DNA of 64,000 nucleotides from Epichloe hybrida (GCA_019022495.1 JAFEKR010000029.1:248001-312000); one strand, 5' to 3'. Shown: positions 18,093 through 29,838, counted from the stretch's first letter. Notes: generated by a model from the sequence alone, not told the origin. A program made the numbers and translations.

Positions 18093-20131
18093 CGGAGGTC
18101 TCCCACACCACACTTTGACCTCACTCTAAAACAATGGATGAGAGAGTACGGACGGAATACGGAGCACTCACTTCACTCTGCGCTGCAAGTGCAAGACAAA
18201 AAGACCAGCGCAGTCACTGGAGGTCAGACTCGATCACTCCGCACTCCGTATTGCTCGTTGTCCATGTCATCCCACGCTTCCACGCTCTCGTCCCATGCTC
18301 ACTCACTTTCACACCGTTTCACACCGGTGAGAGAGCAACAAAGTGGAAAGTGGGCGGGTGGCACGAGCCAGCTTTGCTAATGACCCAGCTTGCTAATAAT
18401 AATAATAACGGACTACCACCGCCACCCCACGTGCACCATCAGAAAGCGCACTCTCGTCACTTTGACATTTACGATTCCGAGGTGATGCGCAGCCGCACGG
18501 CAGTGTGGGCGTGGTGGTGTGGAGTAATCCGTACGGATCCGTACTGCGTGTGTGAGAAAACTCGAATGCTTCCGGTTCAAGTTCCAGTTTTTCGTCATTC
18601 TTCCCCGATACGAGGTAAATGTGAATCCGGCGACAAGACGTCGAAACAAGGGCGAAATCATAATTACCTCACCGCGGAAAGAGGGGGGTGAAAACATCCG
18701 TCTTGTTGCGTTGTTGCTGGCCGACGACATGCTCGCCAGCTGTCTCACAAACTTCCAAGCATGTCTCTGACGCTTGACAGTTCGGTGGCCATGATGATAT
18801 TACCTCTGACCTGGCCCACCACCATCTTTGACGTTCCTCTGAACCGGCCCCCAACAACTTGTTACACCAACGCTCCAAACTGAAAAAAAAAAAAAAAACC
18901 CCGTTGAAACCCGAATTCGTAATGTCTGTCTTCCCACCCGCCAGGCCGACTTTCGCCTCGACGCACTCGTTCCCACCGATGCAAGGGACTACGAGAAACG
19001 TCAGTCTCTTCCTTGCAGGACTCCAAGGTCCATGCCCGTCGAGTTTTGCAAAACAGCTCGCTCCAACTGAGACGAGACGGGGCAACTGTTGACGAAGCCA
19101 GTCGTGGATTTTCGTGGAACCATCAGTTCACGCGTTGTTATGACTGCTCTGGATTTCGGGTGATGCCCTGTAGAAAGAATGGTAGACAATGCCTCGCAAC
19201 CTAGACAGTGCATCATGGCCAACCAGCTTCGGCAAGGACCAACAAGTTGACGGAATCATCATATGTGATGTACTCGGGAGTGGACGTCGACACGAGGCAG
19301 CTTGGCGTTTGCAGCTTCGAGTACACTTCTGCTCGACGACCAAAGGCACCCGCGAACAGAACTGTCCATAACACTTGCGTAATAAGTTGGAAGAGCCGGT
19401 GAAGTTTTTAAGAAGAAAATGCGCACCTATGTAGGAAATGGCCCCGACTTCGATACCGCTCTTCCGTATCCGTACATCTGTTGCTTGACCGTCATTGGGT
19501 CAGCATGAGGCTGCATGACACGACAAAGCCCGCAAACCCCCCATCCATCAATTCCCCATTCTGTTGATCCGATTGGCCATTACTGTTGATATACGGACGT
19601 ATGTACATAGAGCACGCTCACGGGTCATGGACACGTAAACGGTGGATGCCCAAGTTATCGCTGGCTCGGGGTATTGTCTCACGAACCGTAACGAACTTTG
19701 TCAGCGGCAAAGTCCGGTACGGAGTAGCGGCTACTCTGTATATATAGTCCGTACAAAGAAAGTTTGTGAGCTTCTTCTGCTAGCTTTATTCTTTTATTAG
19801 GCCTTGCTCTTACGGAGGCTACGATCGCGTTACCGACGGGGCAATTATCCAATGAAAGAGCAGGATCAAAGGTCCATGGCGTCCTCGCTTATTCTACACC
19901 ATACATGTGTACATAGGACTTGTCTATAGTTCCAAGAACTACAAGGAGCCAACATGACGGCGTACGTGGAAGTTCTCAGAAAGTCTTGGCTTCTAGACCC
20001 AGAGGGACGTGGGGTCAGGGCCCGGAATTGCAGCTACGCGACCCCAATAGCTAGCCGTGATATATGAAAAATCAGTAGAAGAGGGGGGACAAACTATTCT
20101 AGACCCGAATCCATGGAATCTCCTTCCTGTG

Positions 20132-20138
20132 TATAAAT
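20132..20138 (+). promoter_or_regulatory. TATA box of the small secreted protein gene
   Basis: TATAAAT lies 78 bp upstream of the ATG at 20216, a normal distance for a fungal TATA promoter with a short pyrimidine-rich leader (the intervening sequence is rich in T and C). Confidence 0.65.
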
Positions 20139-20215
20139 CAGACCCCGAACCCAGCCGTCCCGACTCTCATCGCTTACTTACCATTTCATTTTTTCCACCA
20201 TCGTTTCGATTAAAC

Positions 20216-20542
20216 ATGAGACTTATTGCGCTCGTCGGACTGGCCCTCACTTGCTCCTTGTGTCTAGCAAGCCCCTTGGTAAACAGGGATGAAAATAATG
20301 TCTCGGCAGCAGAGGTGAAAGCAGATGTCGAAGAGGCCATACGTAAAGCAATAAATGGGGAGTTTCCCGCGAATTTGTTTCGAACGGAGGAGGAGCAGGA
20401 TTGCGTAAGTAGCCAGCCATCTGCCCCCTCATCCTAAGCCTACGGATTAGATCGCTGACGCATCGTTGGTATGCGGAGTGAAGTAAATCGCGGCATGCTT
20501 GCCCCTCTTTGCCAGGACAAGAGCGGGAGACGAGCAACGTGA
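20216..20542 (+). CDS. Small secreted protein, unknown function
   Basis: Predicted exons 20216-20404 and 20516-20542; 71 aa. The start MRLIALVGLALTCSLCLA is a clear signal peptide (hydrophobic core, small residues before a likely cut at about residue 18-19). The mature part is short, acidic and helix-prone (AAEVKADVEEAIRKAINGEF), with one Cys left. The intron has GTAAGT, a pyrimidine-rich CCCCTCTTTGCCAG acceptor and phase 0. The spliced product ends DKSGRRAT. If the intron is retained, the protein ends after 75 residues (VSSQPSAPSS tail) instead. A TATA box lies 78 bp upstream. It stands alone in a gene-poor region, a common setting for effector-like proteins, but no function can be assigned. 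Confidence 0.6.
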
Positions 20543-23033
20543 CAGCTGGCCCTTGGGCGATCAGCTACATATTTGTGTGAAACAGTGTCTTGGCCCTGCG
20601 TAGGCGAGATGAAGGATAAAAAGTTGGAATGATCGAGGTCCCTACTGCGTCCCTACTGCGTTGGTCGAGCAAAAATCCGCATCATTAAAACGATGATTTT
20701 GTTGTCCACGGTTTTTGCGGCTACCCTGGAGGTCACGCTCATGTCTACAAGAGGGCATGTTCTATTCTTACTTGACGCATAAACGCACAACAATGTTAAT
20801 AAAACCTTGGTTCTAACCCAAATATTAATAGCACAGCCCTAGCCTGCACGTGAACGAGAACGGGGCGAATGACGAGCCGTCTTCGAACCCCATCTTGGTT
20901 GTTGGAGGCCCCCGTCCTCGGTGGGCGGCAGGGCGAGGCCTCTCATTCGTCGCCCGAATCGTAGGTTTGGCAAGATTGCAAAATTGGTAGAAATTTGTGG
21001 ATGGACGATGCAAATATGGCCTTGTTCGGCATGACCTCGAGACGTAATGAACCCTCATCCCCGAAACGTGGTCGAATCCATTACTGTGTTCCTCCATCTT
21101 GTGTGTACTTGACGGGATGTCAGGTTTGTGCCGAGCGAATGCCCTCGTATCGGGTAGCTGGGTTACCATGGACGCTCACTTGTCACCGAGAATTCTTCAT
21201 TTAATCCCCTCGCCGTGGCAGTGAGAATCTGGAAATCTAGCAATCGATGGCCGTGGTCTCGAATACGCTCTGCCCCGTATAAGTATTGGGCCTCAGAGTG
21301 TCCCCGGGATGTTGCACAACGAGGCACATGATTGTCAATTGACTGCCCTGAGCGGTTCGTGCCAACTAATCAAGGTGGATTATGTTCGCCAAGAAAGGAA
21401 AAATCGGTTAGACTACTGTGCCAGAAGACGCTCAGGAGCGCTGAACATGTCGAATACACCTCCTTCTCAGAGGGAGCAGCACAAGAACTGATGAGCAATC
21501 CTGGCAGTCCGCAGTCCCCCCCCTGATATGAATCCTTTTCTGAAAATACTTTGATACCACGACCCATACAATAGCACCAAATGGCATGTTGGCGTATACT
21601 TGATGCGAGAGAAAACACGTTGTCAAGTGGCTGGGCATCGGACATCAGAAGAAGCCCTTTCAACTCGGAAGATATCAGGCCATCAAGGGCTCGTTGGCTT
21701 GTCGGACTCATCAGTCGGACTCTGCATCCCAGAACCGCCATCATCCCAGAGCTGTGGCATGCAGCATGATAGCTTTTCATTATACTGGTCGCTGTTTCTA
21801 GTCCTGGATCAGGTATGCACTTTTCTCCGCTGTCGATTCGGGAAATGTGAAGGCATCGTCTGGAAACATGGTCTCACCAGCCGCGCGCTCAGCACATCCA
21901 GCTGTCCACATCCAATCCTTGCAGCAGGATATCCTTGCAGCAGGAGAATAGCAGGCTGGGGAGAACAGCGTGCTTCACGTGTTACCGCGCGGTCACGAGG
22001 CGGACCTGCAGATGCTTCTGCAACGACCCGTCGCGCACGCGGCCAGCAGAGCGGCAACGATCCATGAGACTCTGCAAGTTGAGCAACGAGTGGTGAACGA
22101 GTGGTGAACGAGTCGTGTGAGATGCAGTGAGCAGTCCGTGGAAATGAGACCTGGCGAGGCGTCAACTGGCGCAAGCAAAGCGGCAACGAATGGCTGGCCG
22201 GCTGCTGGCACTCGAGCAAGGCGCAATGGATCAATGATATTCATGAACCATATTCATGGGCCATTCATCCATGGCACACAGCACAGCAAGAAAGAGCACA
22301 ACAACTGTAAAATGATGAAAGAAGGCTGGCCGCTACATTCTTGTTTGATGTTTGACCCTCTGCCACTTCATCTCCTCGATCCATCCTATCCGGATCCCGG
22401 CTCCCGGCTCCTTGCCATCAAATCAATCGAAACAACCTGAATCGGTCTGATCCAAGACCGGCCTGACCAACCAGAGCTTGAATGCATCTTGACCCGGAAC
22501 AAGCAGCCCAACAAGCTTTGTCAATAGCAAAGACCAGCTAAGTTGCCGCCGCTGAGAAAGGCTTGCCCTGGTCAGACGCGACTGTCCAATCAAGAAGCAA
22601 GACCCGGGTTCAAGACGTCCGGTTGGTTGGTTACACCCCATCGACGCGCGCCCACCCCCCCCTCCCTTCCCGCCAATACCTGCACCCCACCCTCTTCCCT
22701 TGGTCGAGCGCATAACATAACAATATTCCACTCGGTTTTTCCAACCAGAGTCTTTCTTGCTCTCGTCCTCAGTCACTTACTTGCCTCACACCGTCGCTCG
22801 CCTTATAATCAAACGGCTCCTCGCGACAAATGCCCCCCCGAACCGTTTCTTTCTTTCCTTTCCCAAGCTCCTCATCAACCATCATCAACCATCATCGACG
22901 AATTTGCTTTTGGGTTGCATCCCGCGCCCTCTTCTCTTCGGCAGCGACCTTGTTGCCAGACGGCCAGTTCTTGGGGCTCTCTTGTTTCCGATCTCGCCAC
23001 CAGACAGCATCTACACAATCTCTCACCTCGATA
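20543..23033. other. 2.5-kb gene-poor spacer
   Basis: No supported gene. GTCCCTACTGC is duplicated near 20639-20660, and an 11-bp repeat x3 lies at 22085-22117. The last 300 bp are pyrimidine-rich (TTTCTTTCC, CTCCTCATC tracts) and probably the promoter/leader of the gene at 23034. Confidence 0.55.
22085..22117. repeat. 11-bp tandem repeat x3
   Basis: AACGAGTGGTG x2 then AACGAGTCGTG, head to tail. Confidence 0.9.
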
Positions 23034-23729
23034 ATGCCTACCACAAAGCCCAAGCTGGAGAAGCTCTCCACGCCCGCCACGGCTACCTTCCCGTCAGAGA
23101 TCGCATCTGCAACTACGGCCACTCCTCTCTCAGCCGCGACGTTCCCTAGCAAGATGGACCCAGACTTCATCAAGACGCCCATCAGTCCGCCATCCGCCTA
23201 CACGGACTTTTTATCCAAGGCAATGGCATTGAACTCGCCGTCTCTGCCATCGGGCGACTCGAGCCCTGATTCTGCCAAGAGTGTTCCCGAGACTGTTCCC
23301 GAGACTGAACGGGCTGACCACGGTTTGCCCAAGAGCGAAGCACCATCGCCTACCTCGACAGCAAGCAGCAAGTCAACATCTCCCTTGACAGCACCAGCCG
23401 TGCCTCCCAGTCCCTTTCCAACTTCAGCACCAATGTCTGCGCCTCCGACCAGTGCCGCATCATTCCCAAGTCTCAAACTGCCCCCCAGTCCCGCCATGTC
23501 CAACATCGACTCCCCATTGAGTGCCAGCACCATGCGCTCCCCATTCAGTGCCAGATCTGTTCATTCTGTCTTTGACTGGGATGCGGCCCTGAAGGCTCGT
23601 TTTTCAGATAAAAAGCATAAGGCTTCACGCACGAGCGTTCGGCATATCCGAGAAGTCGTAACCAGGACGGTTACATATACTCCTCGCATGGATCCTGCCC
23701 CACGAGGCAAGAGACAAAGGGTGGAGTGA
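23034..23729 (+). CDS. Ser/Pro/Thr-rich conserved hypothetical protein
   Basis: 231 aa, single exon; function not recognised. The ATG at 23034 is preferred over an upstream in-frame ATG at 22830 because the preceding segment looks like pyrimidine-rich leader and the protein proper starts MPTTKPKLEKL. Visible blocks: DFIKTPISPPSAYTDFLSKA (residues 43-62), a disordered Ser/Pro centre, an SP-rich region (SPAMSNIDSPLSAS), and a basic C-terminus with SVRHIREVVTRTVTY and GKRQRV, which may be a nuclear signal. Multiple SP/TP sites suggest proline-directed phosphorylation (inference). A VPET duplication reflects a 12-bp repeat. An A22 tract begins 6 bp after the stop codon. I recall similar FIKTP..PP proteins as fungal hypotheticals. 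Confidence 0.7.
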   Translation: MPTTKPKLEKLSTPATATFPSEIASATTATPLSAATFPSKMDPDFIKTPISPPSAYTDFLSKAMALNSPSLPSGDSSPDSAKSVPETVPETERADHGLPKSEAPSPTSTASSKSTSPLTAPAVPPSPFPTSAPMSAPPTSAASFPSLKLPPSPAMSNIDSPLSASTMRSPFSARSVHSVFDWDAALKARFSDKKHKASRTSVRHIREVVTRTVTYTPRMDPAPRGKRQRVE

Positions 23730-24650
23730 AGACGAAAAAAAAAAAAAAAAAAAAAAGGACCACCAAAAGAATAACATTCGCGATGAGTACGAAGATGACG
23801 GAATACTTGGTTTCCTACGATTACGTCCATGATGACTCCCTGGCCAAGGAATTTTGGGGACCTGATGGTGATATAATCAGACCGGGCACTGGCTGCCCGA
23901 TTCTCACAAAACACTGCCCTGATCGTTGTCTCATTTTCCTCTTTCTATTACTATCATTACTACTCTTATTATCGATTGCCTCGGAACGGCTATTTCATTC
24001 TTACGTGCCCTCCCGCCAGCCGTCTTTCATGATTCATGACCAAGGCAGACATGCAAGAGAGCTTCAGCTTCGCAGGCAGCACTCATGCGCCAAGTAAGCT
24101 GTACGCCCACACGAGGACAAGACATGGCAAAGTGTATGCGGCACAGGTGGGAGGTGGGCACCCATTTACAGAGGTCGACCCTCGCTTGCAAAATAAGGAA
24201 AAATCTTTTTCTTTCTTGGTTCTCGAGTTTGAAGGGAAGCCGAGGGGGGGGATGGGAGGCATGGCTGCTGCAATTGGCATAGTATATATAGCCTTGGAAA
24301 TCTAGGCTTGGGGGAGTCTTGTGGCGTCTTTTTTTTTTTTTTTTCTATTGTTGAGTTTCCAGTGAGGCTTCACGGCACACTCGAGCCGGACTGCGCTGGG
24401 ACATGTGCGATAGCATCTACTCTGTAGTGGGAGGTTGGGGCGGGCGGGAAGCAGACAAGTGAGTGCGCGCGAATATGGTGGCATGGTGGCGCAAGCAGAT
24501 CAGCATGGGACGGTCCATGTCTATTACCAGAAAGCCGATGGCGGTGTCGGTACAAATACATTGGCAGAGTTGCAATGTCACACCTCATATGACGTGCGAT
24601 GCGATGCGAGGTGATGAATGTTTGTTTATTACACGGAATCGAATCCACTA

Positions 24651-24689
24651 GGCCGCGATAACGGGCCGCGATAACGGGCCGCGACAACG
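24651..24689. repeat. 13-bp tandem repeat x3
   Basis: GGCCGCGATAACG x2 and GGCCGCGACAACG, head to tail. Confidence 0.9.
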
Positions 24690-25328
24690 GGCCAGCGGGA
24701 AAGCGAGCGACGGGCTTATTTGCGCAAGGGCCGGCCCCATCAGGAACGGCCATGCCCGTCTGTCTGTACGACGACAGCTACGTGCGAGTAAGTAATAGTC
24801 CGGCGGTTGAGGGAGAGGGAGAGAGAGGGAGAGAAGGCATCAATCATCATGTCTAGGACAAGGAGACAAGGATAGGAGATACCCTTTTTCGAATCCTGGC
24901 TGGCAACGTGATTGATAAGCGCTTTGGCGGCGCCATCACCCCTCCTCGTGCATGCGTCTGGTACCCATTTGTTGACGACTTTATTTTCACTTTCACTTTC
25001 ACTTCCAAATTATTTTTTTTTTTTTGGGAAAAGCGTATCAAGTTCGTTCATCGGGACGCCAGAAATAATCTTCTACTCGCCTCACTCCCCCCCCCCCCCC
25101 TTTTCCCCTCTTCGCTTTGCACCGAGGGCTCTATGTACACGCCCCCGCCTCTCGCGAGGAACGCCTTTGCGCCCCGCGTGAAAGGGGATATTAGATGGTT
25201 CGGGCCTATCTCTCCCCTATCTTCGGCTTAAGAACTGGAGCAGCTGGGGAGGAAGAAGAATCTGGGAGCTCAGCACAAAAGACAGCGAACGGCAACGGCA
25301 AGGGGGGGGGGGGGGTGTAGTTTAGCTC

Positions 25329-25449
25329 TTAAGCGCCGAGGAACGAGCGGGTGAGGCCGGTGATTGGCGTGCTGCGCCTCGCGGGCCCTTGTCACGCTGG
25401 CTCCGCGGGGTGCGGGGCTTGGCGTGATTGGCTGGGGTTTTAAGCGCCG
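25329..25449. promoter_or_regulatory. GC-rich block with duplicated TTAAGCGCCG and TGATTGG elements
   Basis: TTAAGCGCCG occurs exactly at 25329-25338 and 25440-25449. Between them TGATTGG (inverse CCAATCA) occurs at 25361-25367 and 25425-25431. The arrangement resembles a promoter with two CCAAT boxes, but no gene was found on either side within 1.5 kb. Confidence 0.4.
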
Positions 25450-27183
25450 TGGTGGGGTGGGCGGGTGTCGCAGTGGGTGTGCACTTCCTGCCGGGGGCGC
25501 CAAGTTGAACGTGGAATTTCGGTGTGTGATTTCTACTCCTACTCCGTACAAGAGTTTTTTTTTTTTTTTCCCAGATGGATGGATGCAGATTGAGGACGTT
25601 TTATAAGAGATACAAGAAAGAGACTAGGATTTCTTCATCATGGGCAGTGAGTGTTGGTACTGCTCTGTCTTGGGGTGTTGACGTGTTCGCGTCAGAAGTG
25701 GGATGGATGAATGGGACGGATCTACGGGTTCCAAAGTTTCGAGCTGGCTCTATTTTCATCCATGCATTCAAGTTACTGCATCAAGGGGTGTGTGTTGTAT
25801 ATTTTTCTCATTGGGTTCTTCCCTCCCCCCCCCCCCCGGACAGAGAAGAAGCCCTTGGTGCCGCGCGCGTTGTGACGGCATTAGATGGAAGGACAACTTG
25901 CTTTAGCCTCTTGAGCACGGCATCTCTGCTTGGTGAACGAACCGCTCGCCTGGGTAATTCGTTTTCATGTTATGAGAACAACCTTCTCTACTTATCGGGC
26001 GTGGGAGCTTGCCCGTCTTGAGAGGTTGTGACCCAGGGGAATGGTTCTGTCCGCGTCATGTGTTGTTTCATGTAATACGTACCGCAATCTTCTTCCTCTT
26101 TGCCATGGTTCAAGAAATGGATGAAAGCATGAGATGAAACCCTTTCTACTCACACACACAAGATGCGCCCCGAGGGAAAAACGCCAGGTGTGTGCGTCCT
26201 TGAACAAAGCCAATCGTGGCGGCAAATGTTGCAGTCACGCTGACTCGTGCCCACGTGCATCATCGTCTCCCAAGTTCCGTCATGCCATGTTATTGACTCT
26301 TTCACTCTATTCTCTCTTTGTCCTATGCTTCGATCGCGGATTACACGACAAGTTCAATTTATTGAATCTCGCGTGGGTTTTGGCTCCTCTTTTTGCAGGC
26401 CCCCCCCTGAATGTTCGCAAGGGTTGTGACCTTGGAAGTCGATGATTATGGGAATTTTCCTCGGCCTTCAACACCACCCCCCCCCCCTTCCCTTCCTCCC
26501 AAGAGCCTGTAAGTTCCACACCCCCCCGGTTCTTGAGCTAGAGGTCAAAGAATCAGAGCCTCCCGGGGTAAGAAACAGCCATGTACGGAGTATTCCGTAG
26601 AAACAACGGAACATTCTGAGACGCGTATCTCATTCCATTTTTCCTGAGCGAAATGAAACTGACGTGATGATGAAACGAACCCATACTCCTCCGTACTACC
26701 TTCCTTTTCTTGCCTGTTGCTAGCATCTTCTTCTTTTCTGGAGAAGCTTACTGTGGTAGCCGTAATACCTGGCACGCCGCTCATTATCGTGATATTTTTG
26801 CGCGCGAAGTCTTCATCTCGTCAACATGATTACCCATTCGTGTTTCCGCGAGCTCCGTACAGAATACTCGGTAGTCTGCATACAGCATGATATGCATAGA
26901 AGCGCGACCGGCTGTTGTACAATATGTCGGCATCGCCGATGCACATGTACATAATCTCCTTGGCGCTGATATACTGCTCTAGCCAGCCAGGCAGCAACAG
27001 CGGCACAACAACCTCCACCTCCATGTGGCCGTTTCCGCTGTTCCTGTTCCTGGTGCTATCCAATATGCGATTGCATTTCATTGGGCATAGCCTCAGCGAA
27101 AGTCGAACACCTCGCATGAAGTGAGCGTGAATACATTTGCACCGTACGGAGTAACCGGCATGACAGACAAGTCTTGACCTTTG

Positions 27184-27212
27184 TCAGTCAGTCAGTCAGT
27201 CAGTCAGTCAGT
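27184..27212. repeat. GTCA microsatellite x7 overlapping the fan1 stop codon
   Basis: GTCA repeats without interruption; on the minus strand the first TGAC supplies the fan1 stop. Confidence 0.95.
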
Positions 27213-29838
27213 CCACTTCTCTCACCTCCCTGGCAATCGCATTTACCAGAGCCACCTTCACGCCAGCGCCGGTTAGCACATGGATCCACAGCCGCTGCGT
27301 GTCACTCAGCCGGTCGTTTACGCTCTTCACCTCTGCAAACATGACTTCGCCTCTCGGTGCTCCCGCAGCCTTGTTGGGGGCTTCGGCTGACACGTCATCT
27401 GCCGCCCGCCAAAGAATGAGATCCGGCACCCCTCCCCCTCGATGTCTGTACTCTTGCGCCATGACCTTGCATACCGCTGCCAGAGCACTGCCTTCAAAAC
27501 ATCGGACCAGTTCAGCCAGGTCTTCCACGTCAAAGTCCCATTTCAATCCCACCACGCTAGTTCTGCGCTCATGTTCTCTTTCCCACACTTGGCGCAGCAG
27601 ACGCTCCCCTTGGCCGTTGGCAATCTCAACCAGGCGGTGGTTGATTTCGGACGCGCGAGCGGGGAAGAAGGCATCTGTGTGCAGATCCAGTGGGCAAGTC
27701 TGGTATGCCGTCTGGAAGACGTTTGGGATATACAGAAACAGGATATCGTAGAAGAGATACGCAAAGACGGTTCGTATCGCGCCGCCCTCGGCGTGATACC
27801 CTTTCCAACCCTCGGATCGAAAGTAGCTTAGGCACATTTCTTCCACGCTGCATTCACCTCCGCTATCGAGTTCATCCAACCATATTGTTTTTGTCGAGGC
27901 TGCTTGCGCACCTGGTCTTGGTGTTGACATTCGCTTCAGCTGTGTACCCTCGACATTGATCTTCATTGGTTCTGCGAGCCGAACATGGCCAAATTCATGC
28001 TGTAGTCGTTTGGGGATCCTCAGCTTCTTCTCCAGTTTGGTCAACCGCTTTTGGAGATCGTAGTGATGAATGAGATGGCAGTTTGGATCTTGGAGCCCGG
28101 TCTCGCAAGTCGTAGCTGCCATCTTCTTCCACTGCTTTTTGCGCTGTTCCAAGTCACCGCTCGCCCTGCCATCTTCCGTGTTCGGCATGTAGTGCTCTTC
28201 CAAAAGTGCTTTGCGTTGATACCATGACCCTCGACGGGCGAGGTGAAAGAGCTTTTGGCTGAGGAGTTCCTCGAGAAGACCATGTTCCCTGCCATGCTCT
28301 TTTCGCCTGGCGAGAACCCACAAGGCCTTGGCGATAAGCCTTGTGTAGGAATGCGCCGGGTTGAACCTTCTCAAGTATGCCCCTTCACCCATCTCATACA
28401 ACACACGCTCCTTTTCCTTTTCCTCCTCGATGTACTGCTTCCACCGCGGATAAACCATGTTGAAAATGTCCATGATTCTATCTAGATCATCCTCGCTGGG
28501 CACGCCGGACGACTCGAGAATGGCATCCACCTCTGCTTCGAGGCGAATGCCCGCTTCGAATTCCAACAAATGTAAGCGAGACGCAAAGATTGTGCATGTT
28601 CGGCAGACTATGTACTCGGGGAAATTTCGCCGGGCAATCTTGGCCAATATAATCGTCGTGAGAGACTTCTCGGTCCATTCAGTGGACCGATAGAATACTA
28701 GGTGTACTCGCTCGAAGAGTTTACAGGTCAGCGGCGACAATCGGATGCAGGGTCCCAGAACCGCAAGTATCTTGCCCAAGAAATGCTCTTTCCGGTTTGA
28801 GCTCTGTCGCTTCAGCTGAACCTTGTCACCCGTCTTGACAGAGTCTTGATCAGATGCAGAGGCATCGGAATCGCGACTGTTCTGTCGGCTCAAGCCAAGC
28901 GCCATCAGCCCGACCTGTTGCTGGCTCACGCGATATAGTCCTTTGATCAGCTCTGCTTTGTTCTTTCCCGGGATCTTGGCTTCTTTTGCCAGAGATTTGA
29001 TCTCATCCAAAAGCAAAAGAGGTGCGGCCTCCTCCACGCTGTCTATATAGTCCCCAGATGAGTCGGCAAAAGTAAACGTTCTGCCTAGCCTGTACTTTTC
29101 GAGACCAAGCCCGGGGATCATTTCATCGGCATCTTCATCGCCTTTTCTCGGCAACTTTCGTATAGTTTGCAGGGTCTTGATGGCCACTTCTGGCTCTGAA
29201 ACATCAGCATAATATCCCAGGCGGCTACTTCGGTGCCAGACCGCTGTTTTTCTCAGAAACAATCGCACGTAACTAGCCCGCCCAGTGTTAGTCGGAAACC
29301 CGAAAATCGTCGCATGTTTGGGAAAAACACAGAATACTGACAGGTATTGAGCCTCATAGTCCAGCTGTTTCCATTCCCGAAACACTTCCATCTCTTTCTC
29401 GTCGAACAATTGTGACTCTTCATCCAAAACTTTGTCGAGCGCTACATTGAACGCATCCACGTATATGGAGCTTCTACCCTTGACCCATAATGGCTTCGTC
29501 TTCTCTGCAGTTTCGCCAATCTCTGCCTCCAACTGTGATGCCTTCATGTGTTCATACTCTTCAATGGCCTCATCGTCGATCTGAGTTGGTGGCAGCACGT
29601 TCTCAACAGCAGTCACTTCATTAAATGCCGGTGCTTTTCCATTAGCCCTGCTATACGCATTTCGTCGTGTTTCTCTTTGCGCGCGGTCCTCACTCTCTGG
29701 TGATGACTGCGAGTCTGCTGTCTCTGCTCCGGAATCTCCTATCTCATCTTGCTTTCTTCGCTTCGTTGGCCGCTCACTGGCGCTGTCGTGAACGAAGTTT
29801 ATACTCTTTTTTGACAATTTCCTCACAAAATTGTCCAT
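27208..29838 (-). CDS. fan1: Fan1-type structure-specific nuclease (VRR-NUC)
   Basis: Fanconi-associated nuclease 1 homologue, which cuts 5' flaps and helps repair interstrand crosslinks. Single exon, 876 aa from the ATG at 29836-29838; a GTG four codons upstream is not used as the start here. Order: basic, disordered N-terminus (KRRKQ near residue 30), SAP-like motif (LLLDEIKSLAKEAKIPGKNK, about 275-295), a long helical TPR-like region, then the C-terminal VRR-NUC domain. Catalytic signature: GVPDLILW followed by EVMFAEVKSVNDRLSDTQ, the PD...ExK nuclease core, near residues 810-850. I do not see the Cys cluster of an N-terminal UBZ finger present in animal Fan1. The TGA stop is the first unit of a GTCA microsatellite. 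Divergent from sdc1 with a 255-bp spacer. Confidence 0.95.
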   Translation of the reverse strand: MDNFVRKLSKKSINFVHDSASERPTKRRKQDEIGDSGAETADSQSSPESEDRAQRETRRNAYSRANGKAPAFNEVTAVENVLPPTQIDDEAIEEYEHMKASQLEAEIGETAEKTKPLWVKGRSSIYVDAFNVALDKVLDEESQLFDEKEMEVFREWKQLDYEAQYLSVFCVFPKHATIFGFPTNTGRASYVRLFLRKTAVWHRSSRLGYYADVSEPEVAIKTLQTIRKLPRKGDEDADEMIPGLGLEKYRLGRTFTFADSSGDYIDSVEEAAPLLLLDEIKSLAKEAKIPGKNKAELIKGLYRVSQQQVGLMALGLSRQNSRDSDASASDQDSVKTGDKVQLKRQSSNRKEHFLGKILAVLGPCIRLSPLTCKLFERVHLVFYRSTEWTEKSLTTIILAKIARRNFPEYIVCRTCTIFASRLHLLEFEAGIRLEAEVDAILESSGVPSEDDLDRIMDIFNMVYPRWKQYIEEEKEKERVLYEMGEGAYLRRFNPAHSYTRLIAKALWVLARRKEHGREHGLLEELLSQKLFHLARRGSWYQRKALLEEHYMPNTEDGRASGDLEQRKKQWKKMAATTCETGLQDPNCHLIHHYDLQKRLTKLEKKLRIPKRLQHEFGHVRLAEPMKINVEGTQLKRMSTPRPGAQAASTKTIWLDELDSGGECSVEEMCLSYFRSEGWKGYHAEGGAIRTVFAYLFYDILFLYIPNVFQTAYQTCPLDLHTDAFFPARASEINHRLVEIANGQGERLLRQVWEREHERRTSVVGLKWDFDVEDLAELVRCFEGSALAAVCKVMAQEYRHRGGGVPDLILWRAADDVSAEAPNKAAGAPRGEVMFAEVKSVNDRLSDTQRLWIHVLTGAGVKVALVNAIAREVREVD

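Larger units (their letters stand above)
14442..20215. other. 5.8-kb gene-poor region upstream of hapB
   Basis: No ORF here has family support. It holds a GTGA run (about 14852-14870), 7- to 9-bp minisatellites (listed separately), CCAATCA at 17018-17024 and its inverse TGATTGG at 17541-17547, and several CCGTAC/GGAGTA motifs (17904-17920, 18521-18544, 19716-19726). Between about 19400 and 20050 I see nothing beyond these motifs. Confidence 0.6.
23730..27207. other. 3.5-kb gene-poor spacer
   Basis: No supported gene. Contents: A22 (23735-23756), a 13-bp repeat x3 (24651-24689), a GC-rich block with duplicated elements (25329-25449), and several GTACGGAGTA-type motifs (25540-25549, 26583-26600, 27144-27153). 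Confidence 0.55.

Noticed and set aside
24630..24660. tRNA-like GAATCGAATCC segment
   Set aside because: No pairing D arm, anticodon arm or acceptor stem around it.
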